A DNA stretch of 59,272 bases, from the NCBI GenBank assembly GCA_017541145.1, contig JAFXZT010000081.1, positions 1 to 59,272 of the forward strand, given 5' to 3'. The first letter of the stretch is position 1; every line of letters starts with the position of its first letter. The stretch comes from Bacteroidales bacterium. GTDB lineage: Bacteria; Bacteroidota; Bacteroidia; Bacteroidales; UBA3824. Of the stretch, positions 1 through 7,946 are shown one piece after another. The notes under the pieces were generated by a model. The model had not been told where the DNA came from, ran no database searches, and worked only from the letters and a program-made list of their open reading frames with translations. The position numbers and the translations under genes were made by a program.

Positions 1-27
1 ATCGTCGTCGTCGTCATCATCATCGTG
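1..27. repeat. GAT/GAC trinucleotide run coding for poly-Asp
   Basis: Positions 1-24 are eight consecutive ATC or GTC triplets (Asp codons on the minus strand), followed by a His codon. The run is cut by the window edge, so its full length is unknown. A pure triplet run in a coding frame can change length by slippage without breaking the frame. Confidence 0.6.
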
Positions 28-513
28 TAAGTGTCCGTGAGTGAATGTGAAGCTTTCCAAAATTTTGGAAACTTGTCTTTTTGTACGGTCGCTGTCATCA
101 AAATCGAAGTAAGCGTAAACGGCTTTTGAGCGGCCGCTAAATCCGATTGCTACCAAACCCCATTCGCCGTCATCTTCGTCTTTGTATTCACCCAAAAGAT
201 AAACGCCTTCGCAATTTTCACCGCTGAAATTTTCAATTTCGCTGTCTCTTACACGAAGTCCGTTTACTTTCGCTCTTTCTACGAGTTTTTCTCCGAGTTC
301 TTTTGAAGTATAATCACTGCAATCAAACGGTTTGATTGTAACCGCCATGTGAGTGTTTTTCGCTACAAATTTGTCTGAGGTATTTGTAGTTACTTCCAAA
401 CTTTCCGGAAGTGAAAACTCAAAGTGATGGTATTTCCATTCATAAGTTTCTTGTGCAAATGTGCTTAATACAGAGCAAATTGCAATCAATGCTGTTAATA
501 ATATTTTCTTCAT
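1..513 (-). CDS. Secreted hypothetical protein with Asp-rich tail (partial)
   Basis: This frame is open from an ATG at 513 to the window edge, giving 171 codons without a stop, so the C-terminus is missing. The start MKKILLTALIAICSVLSTFA is a signal peptide, predicted to be cleaved before QETYEW. The mature part (about residues 22-160) alternates short hydrophobic and polar strands and carries KFVAKNTHMAVTIKPF. It resembles the small exported PsbP/DUF1795-like proteins common in Bacteroidota, but I do not recognise a family. The visible end is His/Asp-rich: HGHLHD followed by an unbroken run of eight Asp codons (GAT/GAC) that continues past position 1. Such a tail could bind divalent metal, which is inference. 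It lies downstream of the terminator at 590-630, so it is a separate transcript from the receptor-phosphatase gene. Confidence 0.75.
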   Translation of the reverse strand, partial: MKKILLTALIAICSVLSTFAQETYEWKYHHFEFSLPESLEVTTNTSDKFVAKNTHMAVTIKPFDCSDYTSKELGEKLVERAKVNGLRVRDSEIENFSGENCEGVYLLGEYKDEDDGEWGLVAIGFSGRSKAVYAYFDFDDSDRTKRQVSKILESFTFTHGHLHDDDDDDDD

Positions 514-589
514 TTTTAAATTATTTTTTATTTATTGTTTTTTGTTTATTATAAGATAAAAAAAAACTGTTTTTACATAATTTATTGTT

Positions 590-630
590 GAAAAAAAAGC
601 AGAATTTGCGATAAATATCGCAAACCCTGC
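590..630 (-). terminator. Rho-independent terminator of the receptor-phosphatase gene
   Basis: Arms TTTGCGAT (605-612) and ATCGCAAA (617-624) form an 8-bp stem with an AAAT loop. Outer GCAG/CTGC (599-602/627-630) pair across two mismatches. Read on the minus strand, the hairpin is followed by eight T residues (591-598 complement). It lies about 70 bases past the stop codon at 701. Confidence 0.75.
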
Positions 631-700
631 CTTAGGAAAAAAACTTATTTAATGAGGAAACAGTAAATACAAACTCGTTTTTGTATTCAAAATAAATCAG

Positions 701-3700
701 TTACGATATTTTGAAACCTATTACTAATATATCATCGACTTGCTTGTATTCGGTTCCCATCCATGCTTCGATTTTCTCGTTGAGAATATCTTTTTGTTTC
801 GGAAGTGGGTTTTCCGATATTTCCAATAAAAGTTTTTTCAATCTGCTGGACATGAATTTCTTTCCGGTTTTGCCGCCAAATTGTGATGCGTAGCCGTCAG
901 AGAAAATATACACGATGTCGTCTTTTTGCATTTCGATGTCGTAAGTTGTAAAACCAACATCCACATAGTCGTGAATACCAATCGGCATTCGGTCAGCGCG
1001 ATATTCTTCGATTTCGCCTTCTCTTACAAGGAACATCGGGTTGAATGCACCGGAGAATTGCAATTGTTTTGTATCCAAGTCCAAAATACAAATTGCAATA
1101 TCCATACCATCTTTTGCTTCGTCTATTCTACCTGTCTGCTGTAGCGATTCTATGATGCTCTCTCTCAGGAGGTCAAGAATATGTCCGGAATTCAATTTGT
1201 CTTGGTTGTTTACAATAATTTCGTTCAGGTAAGCAGAGCCGAGCATACTCATGAATGCGCCCGGTACGCCGTGACCTGTACAATCCGCTGCCACTATTAC
1301 TGCATAATTGTTGATATGTTTGAAGTAATAGAAGTCGCCGCTTACGATATCTCGCGGACGGAAAAGTATGAAGAAATCCTGCAATACTTTTTCAATATTG
1401 TCTTCGGTCGGCATTATCGCGGTCTGAATTCTCTTCGCGTAATAAATACTATCCATGATTTCTTTCTGGTGATGTGCAATTTCGTCACGCTGCTGAGTTG
1501 CAATATTTTTCTGTACTTCAAGTTCGTCTCTTTGAGAGAGAATTTCAGATTTCTGTTTCTCAAGAGTTGCGTTCTTTTCTTCGATTGCATCTCGCTGAGT
1601 AACAATTTCTTCTCGCTGAATTTCCAACTCGCTGTTTTTAAGCTCGATGGCTTCTTTCTGTTTCTTGATTTCTGAAGTACGTTCTTCTACAATTTGTTCA
1701 AGATGTTCGTTTCTGAGTTTCAGTTGAGCCTCTCTTACTTTCATTGTAGCAGTGATAATTGCAAGTGCACCAAGTATCATTATCGCAATAAACCACCATT
1801 TGCGATAATACGGTTTCATAATTTCAAAATTGTAAGGTGTTGAGTAACACCAAATTCCATCTTTACCTTTTGCTCTGTAAACAAATTGGTATTTGCCGGG
1901 AGGAAGGTTTTGATAACTTGCTCTGTGTTCTTTTCCGGATGATGCAACGTAGTCGTTTTCAAGACCTTTCATGTAAAATTCGTACGTAATTGCAGCCTCG
2001 TCCTTGAAAGAAAGTCCTGCGAGTTCAAATACAAAGTTGTTCTCATTGGCAGAAAATTTATTTCTTGTTTGTGAAATTTTTTCGCCGTTCAGTAAAATAT
2101 TTTCAAGTCGGCATTGAGGTACAGTTTTGCCGGTTTTTTCTTTCTTTAAATCGTAAACTGAAATGCCGTGGAATGTTGCCACGAACAATACACCTTTTGT
2201 ATTTAGAAGTAAACCGTCTGTTACAATTTCATTACCGGAAAGTCCGTCATTGGCATCTACGGTAAATTCTACTTTGTTTTCATTGATATTGTAGTAACAG
2301 AAACCTTTGTTTGTTCCGAGCCAAAGGTGCATTTTGTCTCTTGAAATTTTTATTGTATTGATTGAATTGTCCGGAAGTGTCGGAATATCAAGCATTTTGA
2401 GATTTCCATCGCTTGTAAAAATTCCCAAACCGTTTTCTGTACCTACCCACAATTCGTTGCCGATAGTTTCCAATCCGAGTACAGCTGTATTTGTCGGTTT
2501 CAGTCCTTCAAATGTCAATCCGTTGAATTTTACAAGTCCGGTATTGTTGCCGCCAATTATGATGTCGTTGTAAACTACCAACTTGCTGATTGCCGATGTA
2601 TACGCATTTCCGATTGGAATCGGTTGATTTTCAAATCCTTGTATTTTGTAAACTAAACCTTCAACTCCTGAGAGCAAGAATATTTCGCCTTTCGGGGCTA
2701 CAAATATGCCTCGCAAGTTGAAAATTTTGTTTTGAAATTTCATTTCTTTTTTGATTGCTAATGTCTTGCAATCCAATACATAACAACCGTAAGTGTCAGC
2801 TACAAAAATATCTCCGTTTTCAAGGTTTGCCACTACGTACGGTATTCCTTCGCCGTCAAAATGTTTTGAATATTCTACCAATTCTTGATTGTAGTAGTAA
2901 ATCTTGTTGTTGAACGCCATCCAAATTCTTCCGTTGCCGTCTTCGTTGATATTGTTCATGTAACTGTTGATTTCTTCAGGATAGAGATTTCTCAACGAAC
3001 GGTTTGTAAGTTTTTGAATACCACCTGAATATCCAAACCAATAGTTGTCTTCCTTATCTTCGAGGAAGGAGAGGAGTTTTAGATTTTTCAGACCAATTGT
3101 TTGATCGTATTTTATGGCGGTCTGTTTCAGTGAGAATATCTGATATGCCTCAAAATCAGAGAGTAAGAAAATTGATCCGTCACGATTTTGTTTTATTGTG
3201 TGGATTCTCTGTTTTGTTGGAATATTTATTTTCTCGTTGATTTTCAGACTGTCGATATTTCCGCGTGTAAATTGCGAATAGTTTCCGGTGTATATTCCGT
3301 TGGTTGTAGAAAGCCAAATTGTATTTTCGTCAACATGTACAGCATAACAATTTTGGTTGCTGATTTGTTTCAACTGGTTTTCTTTGTCAAGAGAATAAAA
3401 ACCTTCCGGTGCCGCAATCAAGATATATTTTCCGGATTTGAATTGCGCTACCGAGTTTATCAAACTTGGCAATGCCGGAATTTGACTACTCATCTGAATT
3501 TGTTGTTTGTTGTTGTTACTCAGATAGTAAAGTCCTTTGTCACCGTACAAATATTTGTTGTCGTTTTGGTCTATGAAAATATGTTTGAACGGAATATTGT
3601 CAAAATATTGTGTGAAATTTCCGTTTTTATCCAAACAACAAACGCCATCCAGTGTCGCAAAATAAATTCGATTTTTAGAATCTTGTGCGATGTCAAAAAC

Positions 3701-5536
3701 AATATTATTTTGCAAACCGTTTTCGTTGTAATATTCCACCATTGTACGACCGTTGAATTTGATTGCTCCGGCGTGAGTTCCAAACCACATGTATCCGTCG
3801 TTGTCTTGGTAAACGCACATAATATCCTCTTGCGGCAATCCTTGGTCAGAGCCGTAAAATACAAACGGGAAATATCCTGATTGATATGTTTTGTACAACG
3901 CATTCAAGTGATTTTGAGCGGCTTTGTATGGTATGCCGGCTTGTTCGAGGAATGCATCGTTGAGGATTCCGAGTACCTTGCTCGACTCCAAAAATTCCAA
4001 AATCTTTTGTCTGAGTTTCGGTTGTTGTTTTTTGATACCCCAACCTACTTGATAAATTTCACCGATTACAAATTTTGCTTCAAGTTGTGAATATTTCGGC
4101 AAGTCATAGATGTCGAAGTTCACAATTGAGTAGTCGGCATTACCTTTTATTATTTCAGAGAAAAATTCGTTAGCCTCCTTATAATAATAGTTGTCGATTT
4201 TGTTTTCGATAAGATCTTCTTCGTATGATGAACCTTTTGAAGTAACACCGCGATATTTCTTTAAGTCCTTGATTGACTTGATGTCAACATCTTTTCTTGC
4301 TACAACGATGTTTGCAGTAGGTAAAACATCAATGATATCAATTTTGTTGAGACGCCAATCCACAGGCGAAAGCAAGTCGCAAGCAATATCCACATTGTTG
4401 AATGTTTCCGGGGTGTATGCGCTGTCCTTTACAATTTCGCCTTTTGAATCTTTGAAATAGTCGGAAATACTTGGTATTATCCTGATTTCTATATCGATAC
4501 CAAGATATTTTGCAAATTCGCCAGCCAAATAATGGTTGAATTGTTTTTGTCCGTAAGGGTGATAAATCATTTCGCGGTCACGGAGCGAAACTATCAGTTT
4601 GCCCGATTCCATAATCTCGTCCAAATCGCGATAACTTACATTGTTTTGAGCGTCAATCTCTGAGTATGAGTTGATTACCTCGTTGTATGATGAATTGTCA
4701 ATACCGAATTTGTCAGTAAACAATTGGTCAAGAACTCCCGTACCTTTTATCATGTCGAAAAAGTTATCGATTTCGTTTTTGAGAGTTCTGTTGCCTTTTT
4801 CCACGCACCACGCCACATGATCGGGTTTCGCAATCGGGAATGCAAGTTTAAATTTCGGATTGTCGTTTACGAATTGCAAACCTACGTAAGATACTGTTAC
4901 AAAGCCGTCTACGCGTCCTGCTCTTGCAAGTGCCTGAGATTCTTCTTCACTTTTGGTTTTTACAATTTCTATCGCACCGTCAAGATATTCGTTGATGAGT
5001 TCGATATTTTTTTCGTAAGATGAGTTTTCCAAAATTGCAATTCTCAATCCGGCTAAGTCGCTGTATTTCTTGATTTTGAATTTTTCTTTTTTGGTTTGTA
5101 ATTTTTCCGGCTGAAAGAAATGTTCGATTACAGATTTCTGATTCCTGTTTGTTCTTACAATCAAAAGGTCAGAAACCTGCATTGTACCTGCGAAATCGAA
5201 GAATTTTTCGCGCCACGGATAAATGTACGTTGTACCACAAATGAAGTCCGCTTTCTGCAAAGCGTCAGGAGTGTAATAGATTGAATCGTCGCTCATGTAG
5301 TTTTCAGGCACTCGTCCGTTATGCGAAAACATCTCGTTCCAAGTGATAGGTACTATCTCGAGTTCGCAGTTCAGAAATTTTGCAAACTCGCTGGCAAACT
5401 GTCTGTTAACAGTCTGCATACCACTTTGCGTAAAAGCGGCTCTTACCACTCCGCTTCTTCTGATTTCATCGAGCGTACGACCGTAACTTTGTATTACAGT
5501 CAATAATAATATTAATAGTGGTATATACTTTTTCAT
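701..5536 (-). CDS. Hybrid periplasmic-sensor SpoIIE phosphatase (tandem SBP_bac_3, Reg_prop propeller, Y_Y_Y)
   Basis: This 1611-residue receptor starts with the signal peptide MKKYIPLLILLLTVIQSYG. Two bacterial extracellular solute-binding domains (SBP_bac_3-like) follow at about 20-280 (LDEIRRSGVVRAAF) and 300-525 (LDEIMESGKLIVSLRD). A Reg_prop beta-propeller spans about 560-1110, with repeats of the type VYQDNDGYMWFGTHAGAIKF. A Y_Y_Y domain (about 1160-1235) ends in PPGKYQFVYRAKGKDGIW. One TM helix (about 1245-1266) is followed by a long Glu/Gln/Lys coiled coil (1266-1360) and a SpoIIE/PP2C phosphatase domain with DIVSGDFYYF and DCTGHGVPGAFMSM. The sensors should be periplasmic and the phosphatase cytoplasmic. 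There is no kinase, receiver or DNA-binding domain, so the output is presumably dephosphorylation of a STAS-type antagonist. The frame extends upstream to 5608, but the promoter at 5576-5605 and the signal peptide place the start at 5536. Ligand unknown. Confidence 0.9.
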   Translation of the reverse strand: MKKYIPLLILLLTVIQSYGRTLDEIRRSGVVRAAFTQSGMQTVNRQFASEFAKFLNCELEIVPITWNEMFSHNGRVPENYMSDDSIYYTPDALQKADFICGTTYIYPWREKFFDFAGTMQVSDLLIVRTNRNQKSVIEHFFQPEKLQTKKEKFKIKKYSDLAGLRIAILENSSYEKNIELINEYLDGAIEIVKTKSEEESQALARAGRVDGFVTVSYVGLQFVNDNPKFKLAFPIAKPDHVAWCVEKGNRTLKNEIDNFFDMIKGTGVLDQLFTDKFGIDNSSYNEVINSYSEIDAQNNVSYRDLDEIMESGKLIVSLRDREMIYHPYGQKQFNHYLAGEFAKYLGIDIEIRIIPSISDYFKDSKGEIVKDSAYTPETFNNVDIACDLLSPVDWRLNKIDIIDVLPTANIVVARKDVDIKSIKDLKKYRGVTSKGSSYEEDLIENKIDNYYYKEANEFFSEIIKGNADYSIVNFDIYDLPKYSQLEAKFVIGEIYQVGWGIKKQQPKLRQKILEFLESSKVLGILNDAFLEQAGIPYKAAQNHLNALYKTYQSGYFPFVFYGSDQGLPQEDIMCVYQDNDGYMWFGTHAGAIKFNGRTMVEYYNENGLQNNIVFDIAQDSKNRIYFATLDGVCCLDKNGNFTQYFDNIPFKHIFIDQNDNKYLYGDKGLYYLSNNNKQQIQMSSQIPALPSLINSVAQFKSGKYILIAAPEGFYSLDKENQLKQISNQNCYAVHVDENTIWLSTTNGIYTGNYSQFTRGNIDSLKINEKINIPTKQRIHTIKQNRDGSIFLLSDFEAYQIFSLKQTAIKYDQTIGLKNLKLLSFLEDKEDNYWFGYSGGIQKLTNRSLRNLYPEEINSYMNNINEDGNGRIWMAFNNKIYYYNQELVEYSKHFDGEGIPYVVANLENGDIFVADTYGCYVLDCKTLAIKKEMKFQNKIFNLRGIFVAPKGEIFLLSGVEGLVYKIQGFENQPIPIGNAYTSAISKLVVYNDIIIGGNNTGLVKFNGLTFEGLKPTNTAVLGLETIGNELWVGTENGLGIFTSDGNLKMLDIPTLPDNSINTIKISRDKMHLWLGTNKGFCYYNINENKVEFTVDANDGLSGNEIVTDGLLLNTKGVLFVATFHGISVYDLKKEKTGKTVPQCRLENILLNGEKISQTRNKFSANENNFVFELAGLSFKDEAAITYEFYMKGLENDYVASSGKEHRASYQNLPPGKYQFVYRAKGKDGIWCYSTPYNFEIMKPYYRKWWFIAIMILGALAIITATMKVREAQLKLRNEHLEQIVEERTSEIKKQKEAIELKNSELEIQREEIVTQRDAIEEKNATLEKQKSEILSQRDELEVQKNIATQQRDEIAHHQKEIMDSIYYAKRIQTAIMPTEDNIEKVLQDFFILFRPRDIVSGDFYYFKHINNYAVIVAADCTGHGVPGAFMSMLGSAYLNEIIVNNQDKLNSGHILDLLRESIIESLQQTGRIDEAKDGMDIAICILDLDTKQLQFSGAFNPMFLVREGEIEEYRADRMPIGIHDYVDVGFTTYDIEMQKDDIVYIFSDGYASQFGGKTGKKFMSSRLKKLLLEISENPLPKQKDILNEKIEAWMGTEYKQVDDILVIGFKIS

Positions 5537-5575
5537 CTGTTTTCCTTCAATAAGATGCTTGTAAATTCCATTAGG

Positions 5576-5605
5576 CAAATATACAACATTTTTATTGTTA
5601 TCAAA
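5576..5605 (-). promoter_or_regulatory. Bacteroidota promoter of the receptor-phosphatase gene
   Basis: On the minus strand TTTG (5605-5602) is followed after 18 bases by TATATTTG (5583-5576), matching the -33/-7 consensus TTTG-N19-21-TAnnTTTG. Initiation would be near 5569, giving a leader of about 33 bases to the ATG at 5536. This excludes the upstream extension of the frame. Confidence 0.65.
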
Positions 5606-5737
5606 CAATTATTATCAATTTTTGTGCCTTATTTCCCTAATTTTTTTTCTTGACGTAAAAATCGGTCTTATTATATTCGCAAATTTTTGGTAATTCTCTC
5701 AGTTTTTTCCCTTTACTGTAAAAATTATTCACCAATT

Positions 5738-5786
5738 TACCATAAAATGGGGATAAAACATGTTGTAAAATCCCTATTTTATGGTA
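5738..5786. promoter_or_regulatory. Long inverted repeat upstream of a promoter (operator-like)
   Basis: Arms 5738-5754 and 5770-5786 are 17 bases each and complementary except for one G-T pair; the spacer is 15 bases. The right arm ends exactly where the -33 element of the plus-strand promoter (5786-5817) begins, as expected of a protein-binding operator. A long transcript hairpin is the alternative. No T-run follows immediately on either strand, so a terminator role is less likely. Confidence 0.5.
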
Positions 5787-5817
5787 TTGCCGTTTTTTAT
5801 TTTATCAACTAATTTTG
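5786..5817 (+). promoter_or_regulatory. Plus-strand promoter for candidate small RNA
   Basis: ATTG (5786-5789) and TAATTTTG (5810-5817) are separated by 20 bases, a good match to the Bacteroidota -33/-7 pattern. Initiation is expected near 5824. Both flanking genes are on the other strand, so this promoter serves no annotated gene. Confidence 0.55.
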
Positions 5818-5823
5818 CAGTGT

Positions 5824-5925
5824 ACAAATGAAAGAAGTTCATCTTCTTCCAACGATTTGATTGTTTGTTTGATTTTTTTTAACCTAAAAATGCCGGATTG
5901 ATTAATTTCTGCCGGCATTTTTTTT
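5824..5925 (+). ncRNA. Candidate small RNA of about 100 nt
   Basis: A promoter-like pair (5786-5817) and a strong terminator (5886-5925) enclose about 100 bases in an intergenic gap between two minus-strand genes. The 5' part has a small hairpin, AGAAG (5833-5837) with CTTCT (5843-5847) around TTCAT; the 3' part is the terminator stem. The only reading frame is ten codons (ATG at 5828, stop TGA), so a tiny leader peptide is possible but unconvincing. No known RNA family is recognised. This is an inference from signal layout. Confidence 0.4.
5886..5925. terminator. Bidirectional terminator
   Basis: An 11-bp stem (AAAAATGCCGG at 5886-5896 with CCGGCATTTTT at 5912-5922) has T-tracts on both strands. 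On the minus strand it follows the lipoprotein stop at 5924. On the plus strand it would end the candidate small RNA. Confidence 0.8.
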
Positions 5926-6526
5926 AATTTGTCTTGATTTTCAGCGATTTTACCATTTCAAACATATCGTTTTTGTTTTCTACAATTCGTTTTTGTGAAG
6001 TCATTGCATATACTTGATAAAAATTTGTAGCACTTTCGTACAAACATAATACAACGTATGACTTTTCGCCTTTTATTTTTTCTTTGTATTCTAGGATTCT
6101 GGCTTTTAAATCGTTGATTATTGTATCTTTGTTTTGCTTGGATTCTATCGTAAAATTGTCCGAATGGTTTACCAAATGGTCAATCACCAAAAATTCAAAT
6201 CCGGCAAGCCCGTAAATATTTTTGTTTTTTGTAGAATCAAAACATTCTGCCTCGCTAAACACCTTGATATTCTGGTCGATAAGCTTTTTGTATTCGTGAA
6301 TATCCTCTTCTATTACCATAAACGAAATGCCCTTGTCGAGATTTGCGTATTGAATTTGCGCCGAACTATTTATACCCGACATCGTGTGCATATCTTTGGG
6401 CAATGTTACAGTATATTTACCGTTTGGAGATTCTATAAACTGTTTATTATCAGAGTTTTGATCATTTTTACAGCCGGTTGGTATCAATGCTGCTGCAAGC
6501 AAAAATATTTTTATCAGCTTTTTCAT
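5924..6526 (-). CDS. Lipoprotein of unknown function
   Basis: A 200-residue protein with a lipoprotein-type signal, MKKLIKIFLLAAALIPTGC, so it is probably lipid-anchored at Cys19. The mature part begins with a polar linker (KNDQNSDNK). A small alpha/beta domain follows, with FIESPNGKYTVTLPKDM near its start and MFEMVKSLKIK at its end, a layout like exported PsbP/DUF1795-type proteins. I do not recognise a named family. Its ATG lies 2 bases beyond the stop of the aminotransferase gene, so the two are almost certainly cotranscribed. The transcript ends at the hairpin 5886-5925. Confidence 0.75.
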   Translation of the reverse strand: MKKLIKIFLLAAALIPTGCKNDQNSDNKQFIESPNGKYTVTLPKDMHTMSGINSSAQIQYANLDKGISFMVIEEDIHEYKKLIDQNIKVFSEAECFDSTKNKNIYGLAGFEFLVIDHLVNHSDNFTIESKQNKDTIINDLKARILEYKEKIKGEKSYVVLCLYESATNFYQVYAMTSQKRIVENKNDMFEMVKSLKIKTN

Positions 6527-6528
6527 AA

Positions 6529-7659
6529 TTAGGGTTTTATCTTTAAATATTCTTCTAATCTCCGCATTCCTTCTTGCAAGTTTTCCAACGAATTTGCATA
6601 AGAAAAACGCAGAAATCCTTCACCTTGACTGCCAAAATCTGTGCCAGGGGTTACGCCAACGTGCGCATTTTCCAATATTTCAAACGCAAATTTATAACTG
6701 TCATTGGTAAATTTTCTTGCGTCGGCATAAACGTAAAACGCTCCTTGTGGTTTTGTCCAAATTTTGAACCCGATTTTTTCCAACACACTTATTAAATATA
6801 TGCGTCGCTCGTTATAAATTTTTTTCATTCTTTCCACATCTTCACTTGCATATTTTATAGCAGCAATTCCGGCATATTGCGAAACTGACGGTGCGCAGAT
6901 GAAAAGATTTTGTTGCATAATTTGCAAAGTTCTCATATATTGCTCAGGTGCAACAAGATAACCAAGTCGTAAACCTGTCATCGCAAATCTTTTGGAAAAG
7001 CCGTTGAGCACAAAAGCATTTTTCGTGTATTCAAGAATAGAGTGAGCTTTGCCTTCGTAAACCAAACCATGATAAATTTCATCTGAAATTACAGTAATTC
7101 CCAGATTAGCAATAGATTGCATGATTTCAGGTTCAATCAAAGTTCCAAACGGATTGGATGGTGAATTAATAAAAATTGCTTTTGTTTTACATGTTATAGC
7201 CTTTTTAACATCCTCAATATCAATCTTAAAACCATTTTCCGGTGCAAGTTTTATTTCTTTGGGCACGGCATTAACAGCCAAAATAAAATTGGAGTAGCAC
7301 GAATATCCGGGATTAAAAACAATAACCTCGTCGCCGGGAGAGCAAAGCACACGCAATACCATAAGAATCGACGGTGACGAGCCGGCATCTACAACTATTT
7401 GATTTTCACTGAATTCTACGCCATATTCTCTTTTGTAAAGGTTTTTGATTTCATTACGTAAATCCACATCACCGAGCGAATGAGTATAATGTGTTTTACC
7501 AAGTTGCATTGCCTCGTTAACCGCATTTTTTACGCAAGCCGGTACATCAAAATCCGGTTCACCAACTTCCATGTGAATTATGTTAATACCCTTACGTTCA
7601 AGCTCTTGAGCCTTTTCCAAAACCTCCATTACAATGAAGGGTTTCATTTTTTCTAACAT
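6529..7659 (-). CDS. Pyridoxal-phosphate aminotransferase, class I/II (AspC-like)
   Basis: This 376-residue fold-type I aminotransferase should be cytoplasmic and transfer an amino group from an amino acid to a 2-oxo acid. The PLP-lysine is K223 in GFSKRFAMTGLRLGYL. N169 (SPSNPFGT), D193 and Y196 (SDEIYHGL) are the usual cofactor contacts, and a C-terminal arginine lies in GFLRFSYANS. MEVGEPDF near residue 31 is typical of the aspartate/aromatic aminotransferase subgroup. Length is normal for the family. Substrate cannot be fixed from sequence; aspartate, aromatic amino acids or alanine are candidates. It is first in a two-gene unit with the lipoprotein. A -7-like TATTTTTG lies at 7690-7683, about 25 bases upstream of the start. 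Confidence 0.88.
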   Translation of the reverse strand: MLEKMKPFIVMEVLEKAQELERKGINIIHMEVGEPDFDVPACVKNAVNEAMQLGKTHYTHSLGDVDLRNEIKNLYKREYGVEFSENQIVVDAGSSPSILMVLRVLCSPGDEVIVFNPGYSCYSNFILAVNAVPKEIKLAPENGFKIDIEDVKKAITCKTKAIFINSPSNPFGTLIEPEIMQSIANLGITVISDEIYHGLVYEGKAHSILEYTKNAFVLNGFSKRFAMTGLRLGYLVAPEQYMRTLQIMQQNLFICAPSVSQYAGIAAIKYASEDVERMKKIYNERRIYLISVLEKIGFKIWTKPQGAFYVYADARKFTNDSYKFAFEILENAHVGVTPGTDFGSQGEGFLRFSYANSLENLQEGMRRLEEYLKIKP

Positions 7660-7682
7660 GATGATTCCTTTTTTTAATGCTA

Positions 7683-7690
7683 CAAAAATA
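7683..7690 (-). promoter_or_regulatory. Putative -7 box of the aminotransferase-lipoprotein unit
   Basis: TATTTTTG on the minus strand fits TAnnTTTG and lies 24 bases upstream of the ATG at 7659. No clear TTTG was found at -33 spacing. Confidence 0.4.
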
Positions 7691-7858
7691 CTTTATTTTG
7701 TAATAAAAAATTCATTTTGAAAAAACTTTTTCAACTATTGGTACGAAAATGTACGCAGAAAACCGTTCAAATGAATTGAATTTGAAAAATTTGTAAAAAA
7801 ATGTAAAGATTTTAAAAATATTAACAATAAATTAAACGGGTGTTTCGTTTTTTCTGTG

Positions 7859-7866
7859 TATGTTTG
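7859..7866 (+). promoter_or_regulatory. Putative -7 box of the lipoprotein gene
   Basis: TATGTTTG fits TAnnTTTG. Initiation near 7873 would give a leader of about 74 bases that is very A/T-rich (repeated TTAA and AACA), as is common for strongly translated Bacteroidota genes. No convincing -33 element is seen. Confidence 0.45.
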
Positions 7867-7946
7867 CTGCGTGATACAGTTAAACACATATTCACAAAAA
7901 TTAATTTATTAACAAAATAATTTATCAACTTTAAAACAAATTAAAA

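Noticed and set aside
3188-3880. 230-codon frame antisense to the receptor phosphatase
   Set aside because: It is a shadow of the propeller-coding region, rich in Phe/Val/Cys as such shadows are, with no start signals.
701-5608. Longer form of the receptor phosphatase from 5608
   Set aside because: The extra 24 residues precede the signal peptide and would begin upstream of the predicted transcription start.
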